The notes under the pieces were generated by a model, which was not told the DNA's origin, searched no databases, and was given only the letters and a program-made list of their open reading frames with translations. From contig CAYXAA010000044.1 in the NCBI GenBank assembly GCA_964462985.1, positions 1 to 30,233 of the forward strand: a stretch of DNA of 30,233 nucleotides, in the 5' to 3' direction. The position numbers and the translations under genes were made by a program. Positions 7,263 through 15,165 of this stretch are shown piece by piece. The first letter of the stretch is position 1; the number at the start of each line of letters is the position of its first letter. The stretch comes from CAYXAA01 sp964462985. GTDB taxonomy: Bacteria > Pseudomonadota > Alphaproteobacteria > Rhizobiales > Stappiaceae.

Positions 7263-8897
7263 ATGGCCGTCCAGTCTTTCCCCACGAACGCCCGGGCGCT
7301 GCCGGGCATCGACGACGTCGTCATCCTTGGCGGCGGGCTTACCGGCCTGTTCTGTGCACTGAAGCTGGCACCGCGGCCGGTCACGGTGCTGACGGCTGCG
7401 CCGATCGGCGAGGGCGCGTCTTCGACCTGGGCCCAAGGCGGCATCGCCGCCGCCGTCTCCGAGCAGGACACGGTGGAAAAGCACGCCGCCGATACGCTGG
7501 CTGCCGGCGGCGGCATCTGCGAGGAGAACATCGTCCGGCTGATGACCGCCGAGGCCGGCGCCCGCATTCGCGACCTGCTTGGCTACGGCGTTCCCTTCGA
7601 CCAGGACCTCGAGGGCCGCCTGCAGCTGTCGCGTGAGGCGGCGCATTCGGAAAACCGGGTGGTGCGCGTGCGCGGCGACATGGCCGGCCGCGCGATCATG
7701 GACGCGCTGGTCGCCGCCGTGCGCCAGACGCCGTCGATCCGCATCATAGAGGGATATCTCGGCGAGGAACTGCTGGTGGAGGGACGTGCCGTTACCGGCC
7801 TGATCGCCCGCAGGCGCGGCGACCGGGCCAGGCTGGTCTTCCCCGCCAAGGCGGTGGTGATCGCCTCGGGCGGCATCGGTCATCTCTACGAGGTCACCAC
7901 CAATCCGGTCGAGGCCAATGGCCAGGGTCTCGCCATGGCGGCCCGCGCCGGTGCGATCCTCGCTGATCCCGAATTCGTCCAGTTTCACCCGACCGCCCTC
8001 GACGTCGGGCGCGATCCGGCGCCACTCGCCTCCGAGGCGCTGCGCGGCGAGGGCGCGACCCTGATCGACCGCGCCGGTCACCGCTTCATGAAGGACATCG
8101 ATCCGCGCATGGAACTCGCGCCGCGCGACGTGGTCGCTCGCGCGATCTTCCGCCAGGTCGAGGCGAACGAAGGCGCCTTCCTCGACTGCCGCGAGGCCAT
8201 CGGCGCCGAATTCCCCGAAAAGTTCCCGACCGTGCATGCGGCCTGCATGGCCGCGGGCATCGACCCGGTGAAGCAGCCGATCCCGATTGCGCCCGCCGAG
8301 CACTACCACATGGGAGGGGTTCTCACCGACGCCAACGGCAGAACGTCCCTCGACAATCTCTGGGCTGCTGGCGAGGCCGCCTCGACCGGCGCCCACGGCG
8401 CCAACCGGCTGGCCTCCAATTCGCTGCTTGAGACCGTGGTGTTCGCCGCCCGGGTGGCGGAGGATATCCAGCGCCTGATGCCGACCCCGCGCACCGGCTA
8501 TTGGCCGGCGATCGACGAGACGATCCAGGAGGCGAGCCAGCGCAACGACATCGAGCGGGCCGTGATCACCACCTTGCGCCACACCATGGCGAGCCGGGTC
8601 GGCGTCGTGCGCGATGCCGTGGGCCTCACCGAGGCGCTCGCCATTCTCGCCGATCTGGAAAGCCACTGCGAGCGCATGTCGATCCGCAACATGGTGACCG
8701 CCGGCCGCATCATCGCTGCGGCGGCGCTGCTGCGCACCGAGAGCCGCGGCGGCCACTACCGCAGCGACTTCCCCGAGCCCGATCCGGCCCAGGCCCGCCG
8801 CTCGTTCCTCACCTTGAAGGATGTCGACGCGGTCACCGCGGAGGCCGCCGCCTCCGAGCTCGGCCGCCGCGCCGTCGCCACAGCCGGAGCGGCCTGA
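7263..8897 (+). CDS. nadB: L-aspartate oxidase NadB
   Basis: A 544-residue FAD flavoprotein that oxidises L-aspartate to iminoaspartate, the unstable substrate handed to NadA. The Rossmann motif is GGGLTG at residues 23-28. The family blocks SSTWAQGGIAAA (about 57-68), QFHPTAL, and the C-terminal FAD contacts GGVLTDANGRTSLDNLWAAGE and GAHGANRLASNSLLE are all present. It resembles the succinate dehydrogenase flavoprotein family, but the nad context settles the assignment. It starts 87 bases after nadA and its TGA overlaps the nadC ATG by one base. Confidence 0.97.
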   Translation: MAVQSFPTNARALPGIDDVVILGGGLTGLFCALKLAPRPVTVLTAAPIGEGASSTWAQGGIAAAVSEQDTVEKHAADTLAAGGGICEENIVRLMTAEAGARIRDLLGYGVPFDQDLEGRLQLSREAAHSENRVVRVRGDMAGRAIMDALVAAVRQTPSIRIIEGYLGEELLVEGRAVTGLIARRRGDRARLVFPAKAVVIASGGIGHLYEVTTNPVEANGQGLAMAARAGAILADPEFVQFHPTALDVGRDPAPLASEALRGEGATLIDRAGHRFMKDIDPRMELAPRDVVARAIFRQVEANEGAFLDCREAIGAEFPEKFPTVHAACMAAGIDPVKQPIPIAPAEHYHMGGVLTDANGRTSLDNLWAAGEAASTGAHGANRLASNSLLETVVFAARVAEDIQRLMPTPRTGYWPAIDETIQEASQRNDIERAVITTLRHTMASRVGVVRDAVGLTEALAILADLESHCERMSIRNMVTAGRIIAAAALLRTESRGGHYRSDFPEPDPAQARRSFLTLKDVDAVTAEAAASELGRRAVATAGAA

Positions 8898-9775
8898 TGA
8901 CTGGCCCTTTGCCCACTTTGCCGTCGCTGATGATCGACGGCGTCGTCCGCGACGCCCTGCTGGAGGACTGGGGCCGTGCCGGCGACGTCACCGCCCAGGC
9001 GACCATCCCGGCCAAGGCCCGCGCGCGCGCCGTGATCGCGGCGCGCAAGCCGGGCCGCCTCGCCGGTCTCGCCTGTGCGCTCTCGGCCTTCCGCCAGACC
9101 GACCCGGCCGTGGCGGTTGCCGCGCTCAGGGCCGATGGTGACCGGCTCGCTTCCGGGGATGTTGTCGCCCGCATCGAGGGGCCGGCCCGCGCCGTCCTCT
9201 CGGCAGAGCGCGTCGCGCTCAACTTTCTCGGCCATCTGTCGGGCGTGGCGACCGCCACCGCGCAGTTCGCCGAACGCATTGCCCACACCCGTGCCCGCAT
9301 CGTCTGCACCCGGAAAACCACACCGGGCCTGCGCGCGCTGGAAAAATACGCCGTGCGCTGCGGCGGCGGCGCCAACCACCGCTTCGGTCTCGACGATGCG
9401 GTGCTGATCAAGGACAACCACATCGCCGTCGCCGGCGGGGTCGCGACCGCGATCGAGCGCGCCCGCGCTTTCGCCGGCCATCTCGTCAAGATCGAGGTCG
9501 AGGTCGATACGCTCGACCAGCTCCGCGAGGCGCTCGCCGCCGGTCCCGACGTCGTCATGCTGGACAACATGGGGCCGGACCGGCTGCGCGAGGCTGTTGC
9601 CATCGCCAATGCGGCGGTGGACGGCGGCAGAGGGGTTCTGCTCGAAGCCTCCGGCGGCGTGACGCTGGAGACGGTGGCGGCCATCGCCGAGACCGGCGTC
9701 GACCTCATCTCGGTCGGCTGGATCACGCATTCGGCGCCGGTCCTCGACCTCGGGCTCGACATCGAGATCGGCTAA
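8897..9775 (+). CDS. nadC: Nicotinate-nucleotide pyrophosphorylase (carboxylating) NadC
   Basis: A 292-residue quinolinate phosphoribosyltransferase, which turns quinolinate and PRPP into nicotinate mononucleotide and CO2. The phosphoribosyl-binding motif TRKTTPGLR, then EKYAVRCGGGANHRFGLDDAVLIKDNH, IEVEVDTLDQL, MLDNM and EASGGV are the normal family blocks in order. It begins at the ATG overlapping the nadB stop (8897-8899), a tight translational coupling that would keep the three activities in step. It ends the nadABC operon and converges on sleB. The 143-base gap after it has no clear terminator. Confidence 0.97.
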   Translation: MTGPLPTLPSLMIDGVVRDALLEDWGRAGDVTAQATIPAKARARAVIAARKPGRLAGLACALSAFRQTDPAVAVAALRADGDRLASGDVVARIEGPARAVLSAERVALNFLGHLSGVATATAQFAERIAHTRARIVCTRKTTPGLRALEKYAVRCGGGANHRFGLDDAVLIKDNHIAVAGGVATAIERARAFAGHLVKIEVEVDTLDQLREALAAGPDVVMLDNMGPDRLREAVAIANAAVDGGRGVLLEASGGVTLETVAAIAETGVDLISVGWITHSAPVLDLGLDIEIG

Positions 9776-9918
9776 AGCGCGTCTGCAGTTCTCCGGCCCT
9801 CATCAGCCGAGCCGATCAGATCCCGCCTGCCGGCACCACGAGGATTACGCGCCGCTGGGTCCAACGATGGTGACGACGGCGCCGCGTGCGGTCGCTGATC
9901 TCAGCCCAGTCGCCGTCT

Positions 9919-11121
9919 TCAGCTCCAGCCGCCGTTGTTGGTGCGATAGAAGATGTGCCGGCCGATCTTTTCCAGCCGCTTCATCTTGCGCGCCCACCGC
10001 GGCTTGACGTAGGTGGCGTGGTAGTGCGTCGAGGCGCCGACCTTTTCCAGGAACTCCTGGCCGGCGACGGTCTCGCGCGCCACCTTCTGCGCCAGGTCCC
10101 AGGCCTTGCCCGGCACGATGCGGTCGCGGATGCCGTCGCAGGCGAAGGAGAACTGGCAGCGGTTGCGCAGGTGGCGGTTCTGATAGACTACCTTGCAGAT
10201 CGTGTCCGGATAGGCCGGGTTCTTGACCCGGTTGAGCACCACCTGGGCGACGGCGATCTGGCCGGTCTCGGACTCGCCGCGCGCTTCGAAATAGACCGCC
10301 TCGGCAAGGCAGCGCTGCTCCTTGCTGGTGACGACGCTCGCCGGCAGGGGCCGCTTCATCCACCAGTGCGGGTCACGGTCCGCGTTGGCTTCGAGCGCAG
10401 CCTCGGCTGCGGCGGCCGGATCCATTCCCGGCTTGCCGAGCAGCGCCTCGAACGGCGACCGGGTGTTCGTCAACTCGCTCGGCGCATAGGCAGCGGCAAG
10501 CGACATGCTGGTTGCGGCCACGTTGCGGGCGACGGCGAGGCGCAGGTCGATGCCCTCGGGATTGGCCGCGGCGACTGTGGTTTCCGTCGTTGCCGGCAGC
10601 GGCCGCACGAAGGCAACGCGCGGCAGATCCTGTTCCGGCCCGGCGGCGATCAGGTTCGGCAGCGAATAGACCGAGCCCGCCGCCATCTCGATCATCTCGC
10701 GGTCCGGCGCCATCGTGAGGTGGCGGTCGCCCTTGGCGGAGCGGTTGACCGCGAGGCGTTTCGGCGGGACGGTCGGCGCGGATTCCCGCGCGAATGTTTC
10801 CAGCCCGCGCACCACCGTCTGATCCTGTCCCGGCAGGGCCGAGGTCACGACGTAATCGGCGGCCGTTTGCGGTGTCGGCCGCGGCGCGGAGGCCATCACC
10901 AGGCTCGGAGCATGTGTCGAGGTGTGTTCCGCCGCCTCGATGGCAGCCATCCAGCGCGGAGCGGCCTGACGGCTCGCCTCGATCAGCGCCGTGATGTCCT
11001 GCTGTGCGATCTCGGCCGTCGAGGCGCCATAGAGCGCGATGGCCAAAACCGAAGGAATACCGGCCGAACGCAAGGAACGCCGCCGGCGCAGAGCCTGCTT
11101 CATCAAGGTGGTGCCAAGCAT
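9919..11121 (-). CDS. Cell wall hydrolase, SleB family, with N-terminal anchor
   Basis: A 400-residue protein whose last about 130 residues form a SleB/Hydrolase_2 domain (PF07486), a peptidoglycan lytic transglycosylase-type fold. Visible are CLAEAVYFEARGE with the presumed catalytic glutamate, QIAVAQVVLNRVKNPAYPDTIC, CQFSFACDG and THYHATYV. The start has a basic stretch (KQALRRRRSLR) and a short hydrophobic segment, suggesting a signal anchor; the middle (about 50-265) is Ala/Pro-rich and probably spans the periplasm. GGAG lies 10 bases before the ATG. The product probably remodels peptidoglycan in growth or division, not spore germination, since this is not a spore former. Target bond and partner are unknown. 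Confidence 0.88.
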   Translation of the reverse strand: MLGTTLMKQALRRRRSLRSAGIPSVLAIALYGASTAEIAQQDITALIEASRQAAPRWMAAIEAAEHTSTHAPSLVMASAPRPTPQTAADYVVTSALPGQDQTVVRGLETFARESAPTVPPKRLAVNRSAKGDRHLTMAPDREMIEMAAGSVYSLPNLIAAGPEQDLPRVAFVRPLPATTETTVAAANPEGIDLRLAVARNVAATSMSLAAAYAPSELTNTRSPFEALLGKPGMDPAAAAEAALEANADRDPHWWMKRPLPASVVTSKEQRCLAEAVYFEARGESETGQIAVAQVVLNRVKNPAYPDTICKVVYQNRHLRNRCQFSFACDGIRDRIVPGKAWDLAQKVARETVAGQEFLEKVGASTHYHATYVKPRWARKMKRLEKIGRHIFYRTNNGGWS

Positions 11122-11626
11122 TCTGCGGCTGCTCCGAACTCGGTACTAATGCGCCGGGCGCCGCTCGCTTGACGCCCGCAGACCGCATGGGTTTCTGCTG
11201 TGAAGCATCGCGGCTTAACCTTGAGAACCGGTTAATGCCGCGGAAAAGCGCCGTTCGGCACCGCGCCCGCAGCCGCGACCGTTAACATCAGCGTTCGGAT
11301 TGCGGGTTTTGCTTCAAGGGCTTGGAGAGAAATCCCTCCACAGAACGTAGACGGTTTCCGCTGAGGAACAGGGGAGTCGCGCCTGAGTCGGGCAAGCTGA
11401 GACCCTACGGATCCTGGAATGGCTCGCGTTTGGCAACGCCGGTACATGATGCGCCGGCGCTGTTTTGCGCGAGGAGCATCAGGCCGGGATCCTTTGCCGA
11501 TGTTGCAGGCGGGCGCTGGATCAGCGAGAGGGGATCGGGTGCGGTCAACGGCAGCGGGCTCATCGAGTGGCACGATCCTGTCGCCGAGGCGAAATGGGGC
11601 ATCACTGGCAGATTTCCGCCCCTTTC
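11122..11626. other. 505-base intergenic region upstream of sleB
   Basis: No convincing gene: the open frames here match no family I know and are typical GC-rich chance frames. It contains TTAACC-N9-GGTTAA (11215-11235), a GTTAAC at 11281, and two GAGTC (GANTC) sites 11 bases apart at 11374 and 11385. It lies downstream of nadQ and upstream of sleB on the same strand, so it should hold the nadQ terminator and the sleB promoter; neither is clear by eye. Confidence 0.5.
11215..11235. promoter_or_regulatory. TTAACC-N9-GGTTAA inverted repeat upstream of sleB
   Basis: A perfect 6-bp inverted repeat about 95-115 bases before the sleB start. The TTAACC half resembles the CtrA half-site TTAACCAT, but the spacing is not the normal TTAA-N7-TTAA, so the binding protein is not known. 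Confidence 0.35.
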
Positions 11627-12613
11627 CTACCGCCCTCCGAACCGAAGCCCCGGCGCCGGGCGCTCCTTCAGCACCTCGCGGCGGAAGCGGAACAGGGCGG
11701 CGGGGCGGCCGCCGGTTGTCGTCGAGGTGCCGCCGGTCGGCTCGACAAGCTCGGCCTTTTCGACGAGGCGGCGGAAGTTCTGCTTGTGGAGGTGGCGGCC
11801 GGAGATCGTCTCGACCGTGCGCTGCAGGTCGGTGAGCGTGAAGGTATCGGGCAGCATCTCGAACACCACCGGCCGGTATTTCAGCTTGCCGCGCAGCCGC
11901 GAGATCGCGGTGGCGAGGATCCGGCGATGGTCGTGCTGCATCGGCTGGCCGAGCGGTGGCAGCTGGTCGCGGGCAAGCGCCGCCCGCCGGCCGTCGCGCC
12001 GCGCCTCCTCGACGAGGCCGGCCCCGTACAGGATCTCGTAGCGGTCGAGCACCTTCTCTTCGTCCCAGCTGCCGCCATCGCCGAAGGCGAGGCGTACCCG
12101 GTCAACGCGCGACAGCGCCCGTGCCGGGATCTCGGCTGGAGCCGGATCGTTCGCCCATTCCTCCAGGATCGGGCCGATCGTCCTGTCGAGCAGCTCGGGC
12201 CGGCCGCTGCGCCAGTCCTCCCAGGGGAAGAAATCGTACCACGACCGCCAGAAGGCGTTCTGCTTTTCGAGAGCCTCGTCGGACTCCGCGCTCTGGCGTG
12301 TCAGGGCCAGGTAACCGACGGAGACGATGTGAGGCTGCCCGCGCTCGCGGCTGTCATGGCGCCCGCGGTCGCCAAAGGTGTAGAGCTGCTCGACATAGCC
12401 CAGCCGCAGCGCGGTCTGCTCCTCGACCCAGGCCCTGAGCCCGATCTCGAAGGTGCGATGGCGCGTCGGATCGAATGGGCCGAACGGCAGCGCGACCGGC
12501 TCGCCCGAGCCCTGCGGCGCGATGACGAGCACCAGCGGTGTCGACTCGGCCACGGCGACGATCACCGCGTTCAGCCCGATTTCGACCGATCGTTCGGCGG
12601 TGACGACTGCCAT
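11627..12613 (-). CDS. nadQ: NadQ, Nudix-like transcriptional regulator of NAD synthesis
   Basis: A 328-residue protein of the COG4111 type. The N-terminal half (about 10-150) has the Nudix-fold layout, but the catalytic box is ruined: where REUxEExGU is expected it reads LRAWVEEQTALRLGY. It therefore probably senses a nucleotide and does not hydrolyse it. The C-terminal part (about 240-325) is a winged helix: MLPDTFTLTDLQRTVE, ISGRHLHKQNFRRLVEKAELVEPTG, GRPAALFRFR. This architecture parallels NrtR and is described for NadQ in alphaproteobacteria. Its Shine-Dalgarno overlaps the stop codon of the upstream phosphatase gene, 7 bases away. Matching palindromes lie before nadA. Automated pipelines would probably call it a Nudix hydrolase. 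Confidence 0.85.
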   Translation of the reverse strand: MAVVTAERSVEIGLNAVIVAVAESTPLVLVIAPQGSGEPVALPFGPFDPTRHRTFEIGLRAWVEEQTALRLGYVEQLYTFGDRGRHDSRERGQPHIVSVGYLALTRQSAESDEALEKQNAFWRSWYDFFPWEDWRSGRPELLDRTIGPILEEWANDPAPAEIPARALSRVDRVRLAFGDGGSWDEEKVLDRYEILYGAGLVEEARRDGRRAALARDQLPPLGQPMQHDHRRILATAISRLRGKLKYRPVVFEMLPDTFTLTDLQRTVETISGRHLHKQNFRRLVEKAELVEPTGGTSTTTGGRPAALFRFRREVLKERPAPGLRFGGR

Positions 12614-12620
12614 GGCCGCC

Positions 12621-13127
12621 TCAGCCGATCGGCATCAGGAAGGGCGCGCCTTCAAAGGCGTCGGCGCCGCGGCCGATGGCCTTGATCGCCTCGACCATGC
12701 GGCCGTCGCGGCCGAGGGCCCGGTCGGCCAGCGCAACCAGACGGGCGTTGGGTGTTGCCGACGGCGCGACCCGCCGCAGGGCGGCGGCAATGTCGGCCTC
12801 GTCGCGCTCAGGGGTGAGTGCGCAGGCCGCGATATAGGCCCCGGCCGTCGACCGGCTGATGCCGGCGAAACAGTGCACGACCATCGGAGCCTGCCGATCC
12901 CAGGCGCGAAAGAACGCGATCAGCCGCTCGACATGGAGCTCGGCCGGCGCCATCAGGCCCGGCACCGGCTCGACGATGTCGTCGAAGGCGAGGAACAGGT
13001 GATTGCGCTCGTCGATCATCGTCGGACGCGACACGGCCGTTCCGGCGCCGATCAGCGTCACCAGGTGGCGGGCGCCGGTTGCCGTTACGGTTTCCGACAG
13101 TCGTGCGAGCGAGCAGACGTAGAGCAT
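12621..13127 (-). CDS. Tyrosine/dual-specificity phosphatase family protein
   Basis: A 168-residue small Cys-based phosphatase. The P-loop HCFAGISRS gives nucleophile C86 and R92 (C-x5-R), and D49-D50 in FDDI are placed to supply the general acid. The family acts on phosphotyrosine, other phospho-residues or small phosphorylated molecules; the substrate here is unknown. It is the middle gene of an HD hydrolase - phosphatase - nadQ operon with only 7 bases before nadQ, so a link to nucleotide or NAD metabolism is suggested by context only. Confidence 0.85.
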   Translation of the reverse strand: MLYVCSLARLSETVTATGARHLVTLIGAGTAVSRPTMIDERNHLFLAFDDIVEPVPGLMAPAELHVERLIAFFRAWDRQAPMVVHCFAGISRSTAGAYIAACALTPERDEADIAAALRRVAPSATPNARLVALADRALGRDGRMVEAIKAIGRGADAFEGAPFLMPIG

Positions 13128-13209
13128 GCGAATCCAGACCCTCTGCGTCCAATCCTAACCTTCTCCCGGGGCCGGGTCATCACACCGTCTTGTAGGCAGG
13201 ATCCTGCTG

Positions 13210-13857
13210 CTACGAAGGACCTTCCGCCGGGGGCTTTCCCTGGCGCAGCGTCTCGATCGCCTGAAAGCGCTCGAGGTAACGGCGCTGCGCCTCGGCCGCC
13301 GGGAGCGGGGTCAGGCCGAGCCGTGGCCGTCGGCCCGCACCGATTCCGCGCGGCCGGCCGAAGATCCGCTCCGCCTCGGCCTCGTCGAAGCCTGCAAGTT
13401 CCACCGCCTCGAAATAGGCCGAGATCGTATCGGCCTTCTTGACCAGGGTCTTGATGGGTCCCGGAAGCTCCGCCGGCAGCGAAAAGCGCAGGTGGATCGC
13501 CGCCTGCAGCCGGCGCTCGACCTCGCGGTAATTGCCGCCCATCACCGTCTTGAAAGGTGAGATCATGTCGCCGATCACATACTCCGGTGCGTCATGCAGC
13601 AGCACGGCAAGGCGCCATTGCGGCGAAAGGTGCGGCTCGAGCCTTACTGCGAGATCCTCGACCACGAGGCAGTGTTCGGCGACGGAAAAGGCATGATCAC
13701 CGACCGTCTGGCCGTTCCAGCGCGCCACCCGGGCGAGCCCGTGGGCGATGTCCTCGATCTCGACATCGAGCGGGGAGGGGTCGAGCAGGTCGAGGCGGCG
13801 GCCGGACAGCATGCGCTGCCAGGCGCGAGGGGCAAGGCCGGGACGGTCTGCGGACAT
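13210..13857 (-). CDS. HD family hydrolase (YfbR-like 5'-nucleotidase type)
   Basis: A 215-residue metal-dependent HD-domain phosphohydrolase. Metal ligands are seen in R46-WNG, SVAEH (H62), LLHDAPEY (H88-D89) and KKADTISAY. This order matches the YfbR-like 5'-deoxyribonucleotidase group, which removes the phosphate from deoxynucleoside monophosphates; specificity is not proven by sequence. It is the first gene of a minus-strand cluster with a Cys phosphatase (82 bases on) and nadQ. A shared role in nucleotide turnover is plausible. The C-terminal tail after residue 170 is Arg/Pro-rich and poorly conserved in appearance. Confidence 0.88.
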   Translation of the reverse strand: MSADRPGLAPRAWQRMLSGRRLDLLDPSPLDVEIEDIAHGLARVARWNGQTVGDHAFSVAEHCLVVEDLAVRLEPHLSPQWRLAVLLHDAPEYVIGDMISPFKTVMGGNYREVERRLQAAIHLRFSLPAELPGPIKTLVKKADTISAYFEAVELAGFDEAEAERIFGRPRGIGAGRRPRLGLTPLPAAEAQRRYLERFQAIETLRQGKPPAEGPS

Positions 13858-13980
13858 CGAGGCTCCATGCGGGGGCGATCGAAAGGAAGTCTAACCCTGG
13901 ATGAAACGACCTGCACTTGGGGCGTGGTGTTCGCCCATGCCGTCGTCGTCATTGCCGTGATCGGGCTCGAACCGGCACCC

Positions 13981-14877
13981 TTAAGTTTCGCCGTCGCCCG
14001 AACCCGTATCCGGCCAGCTGAATCGCGCCCAGGCCGGAAGGGCGACAGTGAGCGTCGCCTCGCCCGCGGTCACGGCTTCGCCCGCATCGAGCGCGGCCTT
14101 CACCCGGTCCAGTCGGACAAGCGCCAGGCCGGCGGCGCCGGCCGACGTGCCGAGCGTACCGGCCGGCCTGCCGCCTGCCATCAGTTCGGTACCGGGAGGC
14201 GGCAGATCGTGATCGCCGAGCACCGGCACGATGCGGCGGCGCGCGGTACCGCGGTGCTTCATCCGGCTCACCACTTCCTGGCCGACGAAGCAGCCCTTGT
14301 CGAAGGCGACGCCGTGAAGGTCGTCCATGTCGGCGTCGTGCGGGAAGGTGTCGCCGAAGGCGAAATCGAGCCCGCCCTCGGGCACGCCGAGCGAAATGCG
14401 GTGGGCGTGGTAGTCCGCCTCTGTTCCATGTGCCAGTCCGGGCGCGGCGAGTGTGGCGCCGATCGCATCGCGGGCGACAATCGCACGAAATCCGAGCGCG
14501 GGCAGCCGCGGGTCGAGCGCAACGGTTCCGGGCAGGGCAGGAGCCGTCTCGGTGCCCCAGCAGGCGACGACAGCAAGTTCGGCGCCGACGTCCTCGATCG
14601 TGACCTTACTGCGCAGCTTGTAGAAGGCAAGCCGTTTGGCGAGTTCTGCGGCCGACCGCGCGGGCGTGTCGATGAGATAGGCGTCCTCGGCCGAGAACAG
14701 GATGAAATCGAACAGGATCTTGCCCTGCGGCGTCAGCAGCGCACCGTAGCCGGCACTCCCCGGCGCGATGCTGTCGACGTCGCAGGTCACGAGGTTCTGC
14801 AGGAAGTCCTGTGCCTGCGGACCACCGATCGAAAGGACGCTGCGGCTTGAAAGTTCGGCGATCGTAGCGACTTGCAT
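13981..14877 (-). CDS. ygfZ: YgfZ/CAF17 folate-binding protein for Fe-S cluster maintenance
   Basis: A 298-residue GcvT-like protein of the YgfZ family, which uses tetrahydrofolate to help assemble or repair 4Fe-4S enzymes. The signature K-G-C-F-x-G-Q-E is present with C196, followed by VVSRMKHRGTARRR. The N-terminal segment SRSVLSIGGPQAQDFLQNLVTCDV matches the family. The ATG at 14877 is chosen over an upstream GTG (14910) because GGGGAG lies 4 bases before it. It is divergent from dihydroorotase. NadA, encoded in the same window, is a 4Fe-4S enzyme and could be one of many clients (inference). Confidence 0.9.
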   Translation of the reverse strand: MQVATIAELSSRSVLSIGGPQAQDFLQNLVTCDVDSIAPGSAGYGALLTPQGKILFDFILFSAEDAYLIDTPARSAAELAKRLAFYKLRSKVTIEDVGAELAVVACWGTETAPALPGTVALDPRLPALGFRAIVARDAIGATLAAPGLAHGTEADYHAHRISLGVPEGGLDFAFGDTFPHDADMDDLHGVAFDKGCFVGQEVVSRMKHRGTARRRIVPVLGDHDLPPPGTELMAGGRPAGTLGTSAGAAGLALVRLDRVKAALDAGEAVTAGEATLTVALPAWARFSWPDTGSGDGET

Positions 14878-15165
14878 CACGCTCCCCGCTGACGCCCGCG
14901 CGCCGGACACGCCGCGAGCTGTTTTCTATGACTATGAGCGACATAGGCCCAATCGCCGCCCGCCTCAAGGCTGCCCCGAGCATCATCGCAGGGTTCGATT
15001 TGCGCGGCGAAGTCGGAGCAACGCGCACGGTGTCGGCGCAAGTCCGGCCCAGGCCAGGACGGACGGATTGCAGCGACCAAGCGAACCCGGCCGGCTTGCC
15101 GTGGTGGCGACGGCCGGCGGCACCCTGTATATAGCGCCCGACCTTATACGCCCGAGGAGACCGCC

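Noticed and set aside
5865..8756. 963-codon open frame opposite nadA/nadB
   Set aside because: It is the antisense of conserved nad genes, with His/Gly/Arg-rich low-complexity translation and no recognisable domain.
11232..11573. 113-codon minus-strand open frame in the sleB upstream region
   Set aside because: No domain, no clear ribosome binding site and a composition like random GC-rich frames.
13955..13985. GGTTCGAGCCC on the minus strand, reminiscent of a tRNA T-arm
   Set aside because: The flanking bases do not form a 5-bp T-stem and no acceptor or anticodon arms are found.
14990..15010. GGGTTCGATTT resembling a tRNA T-loop
   Set aside because: Only four pairs flank the loop and there is no cloverleaf.
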